Source of the DNA: Dromaius novaehollandiae
Lineage: Eukaryota; Chordata; Aves; Casuariiformes; Dromaiidae
NCBI RefSeq assembly: GCF_036370855.1
Contig: NC_088100.1
Span: forward strand, 40,744,254-40,808,253
Direction: 5' to 3'
Length of the DNA: 64,000 nt
Shown: positions 1-21,000 of the stretch, piece after piece
Layout of the letters: each line of letters starts with the position of its first letter
Position numbering within the stretch: the stretch's first letter is position 1
Notes under the pieces: generated by a model
Told to the model about the DNA's origin: nothing
The model's database searches: none
Seen by the model: only the letters and a program-made list of their open reading frames with translations
Made by a program: the position numbers and the translations under genes

Positions 1-3000
1 CCCAAAAGGAAATGTGTTTCTTGCTAATAATAGCATATGTGACAGAAAATACCAAGTACATGTAACTGTTCCCTTTCACTTGCCAAAATGGATAATTCAC
101 ATCAGGGCTTAAAAAAGGAAAACAAAACAAACAAAAAAACACCCCCAAAACAAATTAACCCTTCCTTTCCTAACAGCAATTCCTCTAAACCTGAAGGTTG
201 AATATGAATTATTTGCAGTGATCAGAGAGTGAGTTAAAGGGAAGAAGAACAGAGCTCATGTTTATATTCCCTGAGGACCATGTAAGAAACCACCCTGTCT
301 GTCACATTTTTTTCTCCAGCCAACCGTTAAGTGCACCCTGCCAGTGTAAACCAGACCTGCGGAGGAAACAGCTTATTCACACCCAAATTCATTTCTAACC
401 ATCCGTTTTTTGCAGTGCTCAGTATAATTCTGACAGGCTCAAATATTCCACAATCATATGTCCACTTTCCTCCTGCTTTCCCCCAAGAGAATTCATGTAG
501 TTGGGCTTGAAAACAGGGGGACTTAATTATAATTAATAAATGCTGCTGTTTTTTGTTTATTTTGGTTCCTTGTTTCCAAAACTACAAGGTGTACTCCAAG
601 TTGCACCTCCATGGTTTTCTCTAATCCCAATGACTAGGAATGACGTTCCTTACACCCCCTTATTTCCAGCGGCTGAAGCTGTAGGGGGAAAACAAAACTG
701 ATTCAGCATCATGCGAACTCCAGATGAAACTGAGATGCGGCAATGCTGCTGCCTTGGTAGTTTAAGCCCAGTATGCGTAAACCACAAAAACCCAGTGTAC
801 AGCCCTCCGAGGTGCTGGAAGTGAATGCCACAACTAGTCCAAGGGAGTGATAGTTGGATGAGAGCATATGCCTGCATCCCACTGATGACTTGTCTCATAT
901 TAGCATCCAACTCTCAAAGTCCTAAAGAGAGTCCTAAAAAGATAGCATTCCTTCTGCTACCTAACCAAATCTCTCTTCACCTAACTCGAGAGACTTGACC
1001 CCACGAGGAGAATTACATGGACAGCAAGCAGCCCCCGGGCGCTGTGCCCGGACTGCCCAATACATCACCAGTTGCAGTGGAGTCTGTTCACCAAGCACTG
1101 GTTCTCACCAGCATCGAGTTATGCCGTCTGGCCGAGGGCACCAGGAAAGGGAGCTCTTCCTCATCCATATTCCCTGTAACACCTAACACAATTTTCAGAT
1201 TGGTTCAAGCAACATGTTTCCTCTCCAGTCTTTGTATTTATAGTGTTTGTGTGTTTTGAGACGAGCCATGGCTGATCCCTAGCTACAGAAACGCAGAGGC
1301 CACGGATGCCATGAACAGAACAGAGCTGAGCTCTTTACTGAGATACTCGGGGACAGCTACGCCCTAGTATAGCCTGGCCAGCAACTTTGCAAGTTTCCCA
1401 TACTGTTCTGTGGAGATGGTTTGCTTTCAGTGGTATGTTGAGGAAATCTGCCTGTTCACTGCCAGCCAGCCTCCTTGCCCCACTGACCAAAGAGGAAACG
1501 GGAGCCGGTGGCCCTAGAGCTGGCCCCGTCAGCAGCCTGGGGATCTCAGCACATGCAGGTCAATCTGGCATGGTGCCACGTGGGATGACAGCTCCCTGGG
1601 GCCAAGGGCCGATATCGGTGGAGGTCCCGGTGGGGCAGAGCCAGTCCTGGGTGCCCAGGCCTGTTCCCCCGCCCTGAGGCCAGGTCGGAGCCAGGATGGG
1701 GCCAGGGGCACAGGCCAGCAGTGGGACTTCTCTCAAACAAGGGTCCTTTTGCCTTTGGCAGAAAGAATATAGGCACGTTCGGGGGTTTTAGCATGTACAC
1801 ACAAACTTCAAAATGCATAAAGCCTTCCCTCTGAGCAATAACAGGTATCCCTGTGGGAAAAATAAATTACTTCATAAACTTCACGTTTACAGGGGACTGG
1901 GGGCTTGTGACAAGTGCACCAAATCCACACTCTGGGGTGGAAACTCACTCTGTTTCTTTCACTTACCCTTTTGGCCACACAGTCACAAAGAAAATTTGGA
2001 GTCTCTTACTATGATTGTATTCCTCCATGGAGCAAAGGCTCTCTAAACCCTCATGAGACTCTGGCTGAATCCACCAAGTGTCCAGCAGTCGCTTAATAGT
2101 CAGTTCCTGAAACTCCGTTTTTGACAGTGTAAGACCTCAGAACAGATTCTTCATTTTCTCCCTGTTTGCATCCTTTTGGAGGCTGGCACGTACCCCAAAA
2201 AGAGGGATTCCCAGCTAAATAGGAGCTGATCTACACTGAGCATCAGCAGGCTCTCTTACTAACTTAAGTTAGTATGACAGTTTCACAACCAGGCCCACTT
2301 TTGGGCAAACACCGGTTTGCTGTGGCTAGGTGCCATTGCTGAGCTGGTCTGTAAGTCTCAGCTCCCCTCTACTTGGCAGCTGGTCGCTGTATCTACACTG
2401 TTTCTCTCAAAGGCACATTTTATTTGTGCAGGAGGACCTCAAAGGCTGGTCACAGCACATGTCTGTACCCTTTCTAGTGTCTGGTTCTTATGATATTTTC
2501 TCTGTAGGAACTCTGCTTTTCTAGTTAAACCCTCCAGGAAGAACATACCAAAATAAAGCAAGGAGTAAGGCTTATTAAATAAAACTCTTACCCTTGACAC
2601 ATTAATCTTCAGTAGTAGAAAGCATTATCAGCCAGTGGAGGGAAAAGAGCTGATCTGAATCATTCCTCCGCAGCAGTGCCTGCATCCCGTGGCAGAGTTG
2701 CTCAAGCCTTCACTTCTCTCCAGGCCACTTCAGAAACACTTGGCTGTAATTCCCTGATGGTTTCTTTTAAAACTGTGCTTGTTCTATATCTGCCTTGCAA
2801 AGCAAGGAGCTCCGGGCTCTCTTAGTTTGGCATGCTTGGGTCCACTGTCCTACAGGGTTGGAAAGGCCTCCAGTGAATATTCAAAGGCAATGACTTTTGA
2901 TGGCACACTAATTCTGCCTCTTTGGGGCATCCTACACATCAGTTCAAGTATGCAATGAACGGAAAGGAACTGACACCATTTAGACCATCTTAATACCTAG

Positions 3001-4449
3001 ATGGAGTAACACTACAAACGGAACATTACTATCAAAATGGCATTCACAGTCTAACAGAGACATATCTCCCATCTGTCACAAATAGATTGTTTTCTTTATT
3101 CACTTTTCAGTGGGCTGCAAGCATCAGCAAAAAAAAGGCTGATCTCCACAGTAGATTAGATTCTGGGACAGGTGATGAGGATCTGGGATCTACAGAGCTA
3201 CAGGTTTGTCTACGGCCTTCTGTGCAGTAGGCAGTAGTTAGCTGTCTATTAAAGAGCACAGGGCATCAAAAAACTGCAGTGAAAAAATGCCCCTTTCTCA
3301 CAGCTGTTTGGAGTGAGAGGCCAGAGGTATTGGCAGCTCTCTGGATGCCTCTCTTACAGCAGCCCTAAAGTGTGAATGAACATGACTTCCCACAGCTGGG
3401 TAGAAATGAGGCAAGTTTATGGCCCAGGTGGTAGGAGAAGTGATACGTTATAAAGCTGTTCCTGAAGGACTGAACACAGGTAAAATCCTAAATACTGGGG
3501 CTATTTCTAGCCATGCTAAGCTCATGGTCATTCCTAGTTCATGTATATCGCTAACTAGCCTAATAATTTTCATCTTCAACTGTTAAAATGCAATATTCAA
3601 AGCCACTTTCCTATTGAAGGCTCAAGAGTTTGAAATGGGAAAAGTGTTAAGAAAAACAAAACAAAAAGACAAAGCAGAAAGAAAATTAAAGCTCTATATG
3701 ACTTTTTTTTGCAGTTGCTGAGGGTTTTTTAGACTCTCTTTCAACGTCTTTCCCTTTCAAAGGCTGTAGTCTATTTTTTGCTGCCTTTTGATGACATTTG
3801 TTCGCTGTGAAGGGCTCCCTGGGCGGGGAGCTGTCAGCAAACCCAGAGAGCTGCCATGCAAACCAGGCCCCACATGAAAACTTGCCACATATCTTGGGAA
3901 GCTGTTTCAGGGAACAGCCATTTTCTGAGAGGAATGTTGCCTCTTTTCCCCCCTTCTTTCACCATCCATATTTCTATGGGAGCCCTTTTAGCACAGTGCT
4001 TATTTCTGACTCATACAAATCAGCGCCAAAGCTTGGGTAATGCCAAAAATGGGCTATTCATATTCATTCACGCTCTTGTATGCATCTCTGCTCTCATAAA
4101 ATGGAACATGTGCCTGATGAGCTTATTTACTTTCTAAATGCGTGGCTAGGAAGGATAGAGAGTGTGCAAGATATAATGGTAGTAGCACCAGGATAATATC
4201 AATAAGGCATCTGCAAATAGAAACTTCCCAGTTTGCCTGACCTCTGCCAGGTTCTCTGCACTCTGGTTGAAATGGTGTGGAAGAAACTCTTTGGTGTGGG
4301 TTTTATTATGTCCTTTACAATATACAGACACATCCTCAGTTGGCTAATTCCCGAAATAACGGTGCTGCTTGGTACAGAGATGACTCATTCCTAAGATGCC
4401 ACTTGACTCGTTGCTGTTCACTTCTTACAGGGGAGAAAACATTTAGGGT

Positions 4450-4880
4450 CATCTCCGGTGCTGTCAGGTAGGGTCCATGGCTGCTGGAGTACCCGCATCC
4501 GCAGTGGGCCAAGTCTGTTGTGTCTCATCCTGCACGCAAATACTCACACAGTCAGCTCCCATGCCACGGCCCGGTGGCTAAGGCAATACAGCAAATGCTT
4601 GGGGAGCACCTCTCTCCCAAGCCCTGGCGTACGTATGCCCCGCACGCACCACCTCCCTGGCACTGGCAGACTGTCCCAGTGGGTGATGAGAGTGGTCGCC
4701 GCGCTGGGCTGCCACCAGGGAACAGTCGCCCTAGAAGACCCCACACTCAAAGGGAACTTGCTTCCCGCCCGCTGCCTCGCAGCCATATCTCAGGACCCCC
4801 CACTCCAGCAGCGGCCCCTCACCTGTCTTCTGCCCTGCTGCCCACGTGCCAGGCGGTGGTGCTCCCTCAGCTGCCCGAAA
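4450..4880. other. CpG-rich patch in intergenic DNA
   Basis: By direct count about 21 CpG dinucleotides lie in these 430 bases, with clearly higher GC than the flanks, where a CpG occurs far more rarely. It also holds overlapping open frames of 140-149 codons on the plus strand, which GC-rich DNA produces by scarcity of stop codons. No promoter motif or known protein is recognised. Confidence 0.5.
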
Positions 4881-7800
4881 AGGAGGACCTCAGAAAGCAT
4901 GCTCTAGCCAGCTTGGTCTCCCAGCATGGGTTGGCAGGGTAGCACTTCCTCCGCAGGGCACTGAATAGCTGCACGCATCAAATTGCACCGCAAAATGGCA
5001 AACTGTCTTCCCTCTGCTCCTTTTAGTTCTTCCCCTTTTCCTTTTTCCATTGAAGTGACAGCATTATATAAAATTCTGGTTGCTTTCTTTTTGAGAAAAC
5101 GTGTCAAGCAAGACAAACTTTCCCTCCTCCTTTCCTCCTGTTTCTTTTCTTTTCCCACTTTTGTTTTTCTGTAGTTACAAATGTCTTTCCATAATGAAAG
5201 CTGACTGGTCTTTCTGATCAGAAGGTAGGCAATGCCTCTGACACAGCTCCTCAGGATATACAAGTAACCCAGAGAGGCTCTTCTAGTGCTCTGTGGGGTT
5301 TCCTCCTGCCAGCGGTTAGCCAGGAGCGCAAGCTGCTTTCCTTAGAGTCGAGGACCACTTTGGAAAGCCTGAGGCTCCTGGCGCAGCAGTGGAGTCTCCC
5401 TGGCTGAATTACTTTGCCCAGAGATTGTTTTCTGGCCTGGTTCAGCACAAAAATTAATATAGAAAAGAGGGAGTTCCTGGGGTCAAAGAGAAAAAACTTT
5501 GCTTCATCCCAGCTGAAGGTCGAGAGCAGAGGAGAAATTTGAACAAGAAAGATCCTGCTTTCTCCATTGCCTAGGGCCTGGCGGGAAGCTAATGCCCAAG
5601 TACGTTTCCCACACAGCACAGCCTAGCTTAGGAAACCAGCCATGTGACAAACTTATCCTCATGCTCACAGCAAGCAACGGCGGTCCAACAGGCTCATTAC
5701 ATTGCAGGGGCCTGGAAAATGGCATCAGTACCTGTCAGTGTCTCTGCTCTGATTTCTCTCATATATAAAAATGGACTGGAAGACTCCAGCATCCTGCTAA
5801 CACCAGGCAGCACCACTGTCAAAGTCAAGTCTGTGGAGCAGCACTGTAAAATGTACAGTGCTTTTTTGCTAGGATAAGTTAATGTCCCTTCCGACTCTTT
5901 TATGTTTAAAAAAACTCTCAGTATTAAATGACTCTTTTCTGAATAGCCCTGAAGTTTATTTCTGTATAGAAGAAAAAAACACTGGTATTTGTTAGAGCTG
6001 TGATTTCTGGTGTTACTTTTAATTAAAACATCTTCTTCTTGTATAAGCAAGTAAGGATTCCAGAGCTAAAACATCAGCTGACACTGCAGACCTCTATTCA
6101 CATGGTATAATCTCCAAATGTGAATCTGACATAGTGGTTAACTTGTCAGTCCTCAGAATCTTCTCTGAGGTCTCTCTTTGCTGACGGGAAAGCATCCTAC
6201 ATGAACCACTGTCTACCAAGATATCACAGCAGAAACCAGGATCCATCTGCTTTATCCAAAAATAAGGAACACACTACCAGGTTTTGCAAATGTCTCTTCT
6301 CCCCACATTCCTGACACGGTGTCCCCTGTATCACAGGCATACTTATGTTTATGCTAAAAATGTGATGGAGCTAAAGAGGAATCAGGAATATCTTTCCTTA
6401 GGGAATTATTTTGAAAATATGTATCTCTATTCAGAGCTATGAGTCCACTTGAAAGATTTAAAAAAAAAAAAAAGCGAAAAAAAATTGTTCCTTCAGAAGT
6501 ATTTTTATGAAACTCAGGGATGAGTCATTTCTGGCAGAGGCGATTTAACAGGATGCAAAGAGGGGCTGACTCCACACCAAAGCAGGGAAATCACCATCCC
6601 TTCAGTCTGACAGCTGCTTTTTTAACAAGGGCTCCCTTCACCACCACTTAGGGCCCCTCTGCACATGAGTGACAGTCAGAGCCCTCTTTTCTTCCTTGAG
6701 GTGTATGGCCAGCCCCGTTTGTAAAATGGGCTGGAGGGGTGAAAATAACAGTGACAGGTAGCTCGCAGCAACCTTGAGAAGGATCCAGAAAGGCCATTTC
6801 CTTTATTTGCAGAAAAATACAGCTTCTCAGATAAATACCGTCACCTTTCTTCATCAGGCATGGGAATTCAGTATCAGCCAGAGCCATCTCTAATCTCTCA
6901 AGTACCTTTCAGTCTGCTCTCTGATAGGGCACCGAGACTCTCCTCTATCTCTGTGGCAGATAAAATGAGCTTGAAGTTATGCTTTCAGAGGTGGAGGTCA
7001 GCTCCCTTCTACATCTAGGCAGAAGCCTGTAATCACTTCAGTTTTTGTCTGAGTGAGAGGTGAGAATGCACCGCACTTCTTAAATCCACTTATTAACATG
7101 ATAACTAAGCTAATGGATGCCTTCAGATGTTCGAAAGCTAACAGCAGGAGAGAGTGTGCGGACATATCAGGACAGCTCCTATATTTTTAAGCCAATTTGC
7201 TACTTGCCTAGAATTAAAAAGAGGAAGTCCAGCTCTGCAAAGCGTCTAACGGGAGCTGGCAAACTAACTGCAGCTAACAGGGCTGGGATGATGTCTTCAC
7301 TACCACACATAGGATTTTCAGTCACGCTCTCAAATCTTTTGCCTGTAAATATTAAATAATGAATTCTTGTCTGCCAGTACAGTGTTTGCATACAGATTTC
7401 TGTAACAGATTTGCAAGAATCCACTCCTGTTCATTTTTCAATCAACAGGTAAAAGAAAAAATGATGTGATCCCACATACTTCTTTGATCCATCTAGCTTT
7501 TTTAACAGCAGAACATATATCCTAAGAAAAGCCTTGGTTTTGATATGACCTCAGCAAAATCTTCCAACATCTCGCTCAAGATAAATGCGTAAGAGGAATT
7601 TGCTGAATATGGAGCAGAGCAGTCTTGCCTCCCTTGGTAGCACTTTTCCAAGTGTGGGTCAGGAACAACTTTCCAGGCACCCTCAGCACTGAACGGCATT
7701 TATCCACTTAACTTCTCCACAGTCCTGGCAGAGGGTCGACACTGGGGTTTGCCTGCGTGCCACACTCTGTTCAGCAGGCAAGGGGGAGTCAAGCTCTTTC

Positions 7801-9339
7801 CCACACCACTATAATACATGCTTGTAAACAACAAATAGCTTTAGTTGCTAACCCCACAGGTAGAGTGTGAAGGAGGGCCCCCTGAGGCCTTCTCAGTCTT
7901 GGATCAAATGGCTACTTACAAGCCCTAAGTAATCTTTCCCTCTGAAGTGTTGTTTTACCTGAGCCTTGACCCTCCAAATACAGATATTAAAATGTTTAAT
8001 TTTATGCAAATATCTCTGTGACGACTTAAATCTTCACAGAATTAGGGCCATACATTGCAAAGCTCCTTGGGGCAGAGGCAGTGTCTTTTCTGCCCCAGGC
8101 ACAGTTATATAATGCCATATGAATAAACAATAAAGCAAAGCAAGAGCACAGAGAAATATAACAGTGCTCTGACACCTCAGGTTTGGATTACTTACAAACC
8201 GCCTCAAGTCTTGGCAAGGCCAACCTGACTCGTGATCCTGAGAGCTTGATAAATTGAGTTCCATGGAGTTCACATTGTTGTTCTCATGAAAACTTTAAAA
8301 ATCAAGGGTCTTTTTGCTCTGAACAGCAGTATAATTTTAACTGTATTGTGTAAGCATTGTGATTTCCCTTGCTGTTCTGAGCCAAGTTTCTTTCCATGCC
8401 CCCACTGTGCTATGCACCAAGCTTTCCTTGGTTTTTGCTCTCCGCTCCAGAGGAAGCTGGGTTTCCATGATGTATTATTAAAGCGTGTATGTTGTTTGTG
8501 AACTACTCTGGTACCCTTCGGCAGAGAGACACAATCTAAACAAAAAATAGCATTACTGTGATAAAAAAGGAAAACTCAAAACTCTGTCGTCTTTGCTATA
8601 TGCATGAGGTGCACTTGGATGATAAAAGCTACCCTCTTCTGCATGTAAAACACTAGTATCTTGTAGTTTCTTCACTGAGATCTGCAAATACAGGAGCGAA
8701 GTCTGACTTCTAAATAATTAATGCATGCAACTTTGCTGCGGGTCTGAAAGTTCATTTTACACCCACCTGAAAATGACTGACTGGTTCATAGTAAACAGTA
8801 TTTAATAACACGAAGAAATGCCTAAATTAGAACAAGATCCTATCCCATCAGTTGACAGGAAGCCTATTAGACGTTTTGTTGATTCATAGCACACAAATGT
8901 GAGAACTGGGGGAGACGGAGGCTCGGAACTGAGAATACTTTATTCACATTAACCAGACGTCTCCCAGCGTGACGGGTATAATTCCCGCCCCGGGAGAGCT
9001 CCGCAGGGACCGCGTACAAGAGCCATCAAAAGTGAGGCAGTGATGACCCTGCTCTGTGGCACTCCTTTGACTTAATAGGAACAGCTGGTCAGTGAAGTGT
9101 TTGCTGGAAATTTAACAAGGCTCAAACAGTGAGAAGCATCTGCCAATAAATCAAAAGGGAGCACCCAGCTAAATGAGGTTTAATTTAAATTCATATCTAG
9201 GGCTGACAGTTGAGAGCTTCATTGCTCTTTCACATTGCATTAGTGCAAGCAGGTCTATACCCACATCAGCACCAGCTCCGGGAAGATATTTCTGAGTGAC
9301 AGCACAGGATCTCGGGTTAAGCACACAGGGACTGCACAA

Positions 9340-9680
9340 AACCGCACATCAAATGCAACCGGGGGAGAGGGAGCGGGGAAATCATTTCTCCCCAGCAGTA
9401 TGTTTCCAAGCCATTTGGACACGATGAAAGTCACCACGGCCACAGATGTTTTTCAGATCGTGACTTGGTTCTGCGGCCCCCTCAACGGGCAAACCGACAT
9501 GTCAAAAAAGGCGGTTTTGTTACAGCGAGGATCACCGCAGTGGCAACCGGCGACAACAAGGGTTCGGAAAGTGTCCAGCATTTGTGCTTCCGTGCCTGAA
9601 GGACCCAAAGCAACCTTTCACAGAAGGCCGATGGAGACCTCCCCAGAGACCTCAAGCATCCAGCTTGAACCGACCCCACT
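9340..9680. other. CpG-retaining patch in intergenic DNA
   Basis: Around 19 CpGs in about 340 bases, in a setting that is otherwise CpG-poor, with a 121-codon open frame on the plus strand (9400-9765) of unrecognised content. A tight cluster of eight CpGs also occurs at 8958-9014. It could be an unmethylated regulatory element or a relatively young insertion. Confidence 0.45.
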
Positions 9681-10001
9681 TTGCATCCATGCCTCCATGA
9701 CTGCAAGGTGTGCCCGAAGCAGGGGGCATCTGATCACTGGCTACGCTGGCATGGCGTTTCTCTAATATATACTGAGGGGAGGGAAGTCTCCTCTTGGAGG
9801 AAACTTCACCAAACTTCTTGTTTGTAACACTTTGCAGAAGTTTCAGATAGAAGAAGCAACAGAAGTTGAAAATAATACGCAACAGTGCAAATGGAAAGAT
9901 GAAATTGGGAACAACTGACTTATTACACTTATTACAGTTATTGCACTAGTATATTGACATTCCAGTTTGCTTTTTATATATGAATACACAGGCATGTGCG
10001 T

Positions 10002-17749
<7,748 letters not shown>

Positions 17750-18030
17750 ACTTTCATCGGGGGTTGTAGCACTGATCACTTGTCTGAATGTCAGAACGAA
17801 TCTTTCCACTAATCTACTTGCAGCTGGGTGTAGCAGGGAAATGATGTGACACGTCCAATACCATTTCCTTTAACAAACAACAGGAGCTCTTTGGACGTGA
17901 ATTGAGTCCCATTGTCACTTCAGATCTGTCCAGGAACCTGAAAACGAGAGTCTTAACACTTCTAGTGTCTGCACTGAAGTAATTCGCACAGAGTATCACA
18001 AGCCATTTTGAAAGAGCATCTACCAAAGCT
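17750..18030 (-). mobile_element. Endogenous retrovirus remnant: frameshifted integrase core
   Basis: The minus strand shows two integrase-core blocks in different frames. At 18006-18026 it reads VDALSKW, the strand after the first catalytic aspartate in retroviral integrases. At 17899-17919, shifted by one frame, it reads SDNGTQF, the block holding the second catalytic aspartate, followed by a glycine- and tyrosine-containing stretch as in the family. Spacing between blocks is slightly shorter than usual. The third catalytic residue (glutamate) is not recognisable. The frameshift and stop codons upstream and downstream show a dead relic. The minus strand between 18424 and 18470 has a W-x5-D-LLPG-like block that could be the start of the core, but its distance (over 500 bp) would require an insertion. 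No LTRs, reverse transcriptase or envelope were recognised. Confidence 0.68.
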
Positions 18031-21000
18031 GAAAAAATATGATCTATGAACAGGAAATGTTTTTTGGACTCTACCTACCAGGAGGTAACTGACTACTGCT
18101 TCTTAAGAGTAGATAGTGCTTGTGGGTAGTCTTGACACTGCTTTACCATTTCCTTTCTGCAGTCACCGAACACCATTCACCCCACAGACTGCCTGGCCAG
18201 CACTTAGTTAACAAAAAGTCCTCTCAGGCTTTTGGCAGTATAAAGGATCTCAGTTTTGCTAGGAAAACCATTCAATGACCACATATTAGGCAATTTTGAA
18301 TGCCAAACTGCGTATTTTGTTCAAGTAAGGCAAGCTGGAAACAGCTGTTCATGCACATGGCTCTACCTACCTGTCATCACAGTGCTCAGCTCATTGTGAG
18401 CTCTGCCCGGTGGCAGGACATGTCCCTGGCAGGAGGTCCATAGCACATACCAGCCATGTTTGTTCACATTGCAATGTCTCCTGCATCCAGTGGCAGGGAT
18501 GACAGACATGCCACATTTGCACACTGACTAGTACTTTCAGATTTGATCTACTGACCCTGAACATGCCCATTGCTATAACTAGGCTGAAAACATTGCTGGT
18601 TCCCCTTCCTGGGGCATATGGAACAACCTATAACCAGTTATTTTCTGTAAAGGCAGGCAAAGCCCACTTCTAACCTCTCCAGAAAGCAGCTATGCTAAAG
18701 ATGGTGGAAAGAGTCTAAGCTTAGCAAACGGCAGGCCAGCCTCTCAGTGTGGCGGGCCATTATGCTGAATCTGCCTGTTCCTACTCCACTGACTGGGAAA
18801 TGGCACAAGCAAAGGTGCATTGCAGGAGGTAACAATCTTTCCAGCTGTCAGTCCATTGGTTTTAGCAAAAGAGCTAGTGCACCGGGAAGGGGGTGGAGAA
18901 CTAACGCCAATTTGCTCAGGGAATGAAGCCCTGCTGCTTTGGGAAGGAGGAATCCATAGTAAGAAATGACTTTTCGAGAAATGAGCATAATTGTGAGACA
19001 TTTTGTAGTCGTGATGCCTCAAGGATGGATTTGCATTTGCATATCACACACTAACCAGTCCCTTGTGCATCATTTAAACTCTCTCTGTACAGGCAACGCT
19101 CTGTCAGTTTTCATAACCCAGCTGCCTATACAGGAATTGTTGTGCTTTGCCGTCTGAAACTGTGTGTGAAGGCAGAAATGTTCTGCACTCACAACTGGCT
19201 TTAGGGAACAGGCAATTTTGTCAAATCTCAATGAACTCAGAAAATATTTTGCCTGACGATTTAACAGGAACAGCTACGTAACACAGTATGTCTTATGTTT
19301 TACACTTTCAAGAGCTATTCTTTTTTCCTCTTTGCAACTTTCATTAGCAAATGTTCCCGGCTTTTGCTATCAGGCACACAGTCCTCAGCACAGATACAGG
19401 CACACATGCTAAACCCTCTTCTCCTTCACTGTGGCGAAGAGTCCCAGTGTTGCAGGCTGCTGTTTTTTCACTCCATTTCTGGAAGCCACACTATTACTCC
19501 CTGTTCTTCTGCAATTCTGCGCCAGGACGGCCACCTCTTGATGTGTCTGTCTGTAATTTTCTGTAAAGCATCAGGAAGCCTCAGTGGCACAGCCGGACTC
19601 TGAAGGAGCACTTATTATACAGAAATACACAAAGCTTCATTACGCGTGCATCTACTCTTGTGTCAGGGGGTTGGTGGCTCCTGTAAATTGGAGGGATATA
19701 AAAATTGCATGAGTTATTAGCTACACAGCTATAGCTCATAGTGACTTCCTTTTGCTTCAGACCCTTGTGGCTGGCTTATTTGTTACTGATGGACCGCAGG
19801 CCCCTTTCCATTAGTGGGGATGGCTCAGTCCTGCTCTTCGCCCCTTGCTAGAGCTCGATCAGCCTCCCATGCTGCCCTGGGAGCGACCTGCCTCCCCTGC
19901 GGATAAAGCAGTGCCCTCAGGGCAGAGCACATGGGGTGTCCCACCACCCCATGAGACCAAAGTATCCCTTTCAAACACCTACATCTTTCTTCTGAAAAGC
20001 TTCGAGCCCTGATCTGTGGGAGCCAAAAGCATAACAAACCTGGGTGCTCCAAAAGCTGTGCAGTGGGCCAACACACACAAGTCCACCAGCATCCAAACGT
20101 CTCTGCTCCTCTCCAGGGAGCAATGTTCTTGCGAGGTCGTGCTGGAAACTGCCAAGCTTATGGAGCGGAGATGGCTGCTCTACAGCTGTGGGGAAAACCA
20201 TATCCAGCCCTCACGCTGTCCTGATTTTACTATCGCCCTCAGCACAGTAACATGATTAAACTGGAAGTTTCTCAGGAAAAGGGACACGGTGAGCTCAACC
20301 TAGCTGTGTGCAGCTATAATGCTGCATGAACAGCACTGCACTCACTTCTCCCTCCTCTCCGTCAGGGCCAAAGCTTTTGGGAACATGGCATAATACCCTC
20401 CCTGCTAAGCCAGGTGTACAGCACTATCCCAGGATCTGGAGGGAAGAAGGAAGGGTCAAGAACAGTTTCAAGCCATTTTTTTTGGACTTTTTCTGATACT
20501 AATGCTGGAGGGGATTGGGCCGGATAAATGACTTTTTCCAGAAATCTAAATGTTTGTTCTAGATACCTGAGGAAAGGAGGATGCGCCATCACCCTCTTCC
20601 CCCGTATCTACGCAGTCCTCCCCCTGTGCCCCAGAGTCCAGCGCTCTGGAAGTCCCTGTCCCCATTTAACTACATGCACTTTTGAAAAATTACTTAACTA
20701 TGACACTAGAACTAAAGGAGGGTATGTTATTCTCCTTGACGTTTGTCAGAGAAAGAGAAAAACCATCCAATAGCCAAACTGGCTGGCACAGGCTCCACTC
20801 GGTTTCAGGGAAAAAACACACGGCTTTGATGCAAGCAACAAATGGTCAAAGTGCAAAGCCAAACACAACTGCTGCAAATTTCAGCATTTGTCTGCCACAG
20901 ATTATTTTTGCAGAACACCAGCAGGCCACTCACTCAGGTGGTAAGTATTAACTGCCAGCAGAATTATCATTGATTTCATAGGATTGATTTTTCAGCATCA

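Noticed and set aside
4458..4942. Overlapping plus-strand open frames of 149 and 140 codons
   Set aside because: Overlapping frames in a GC-rich patch where stops are scarce; compositions are biased, no domain or signal is recognised, and no splice context supports an exon.
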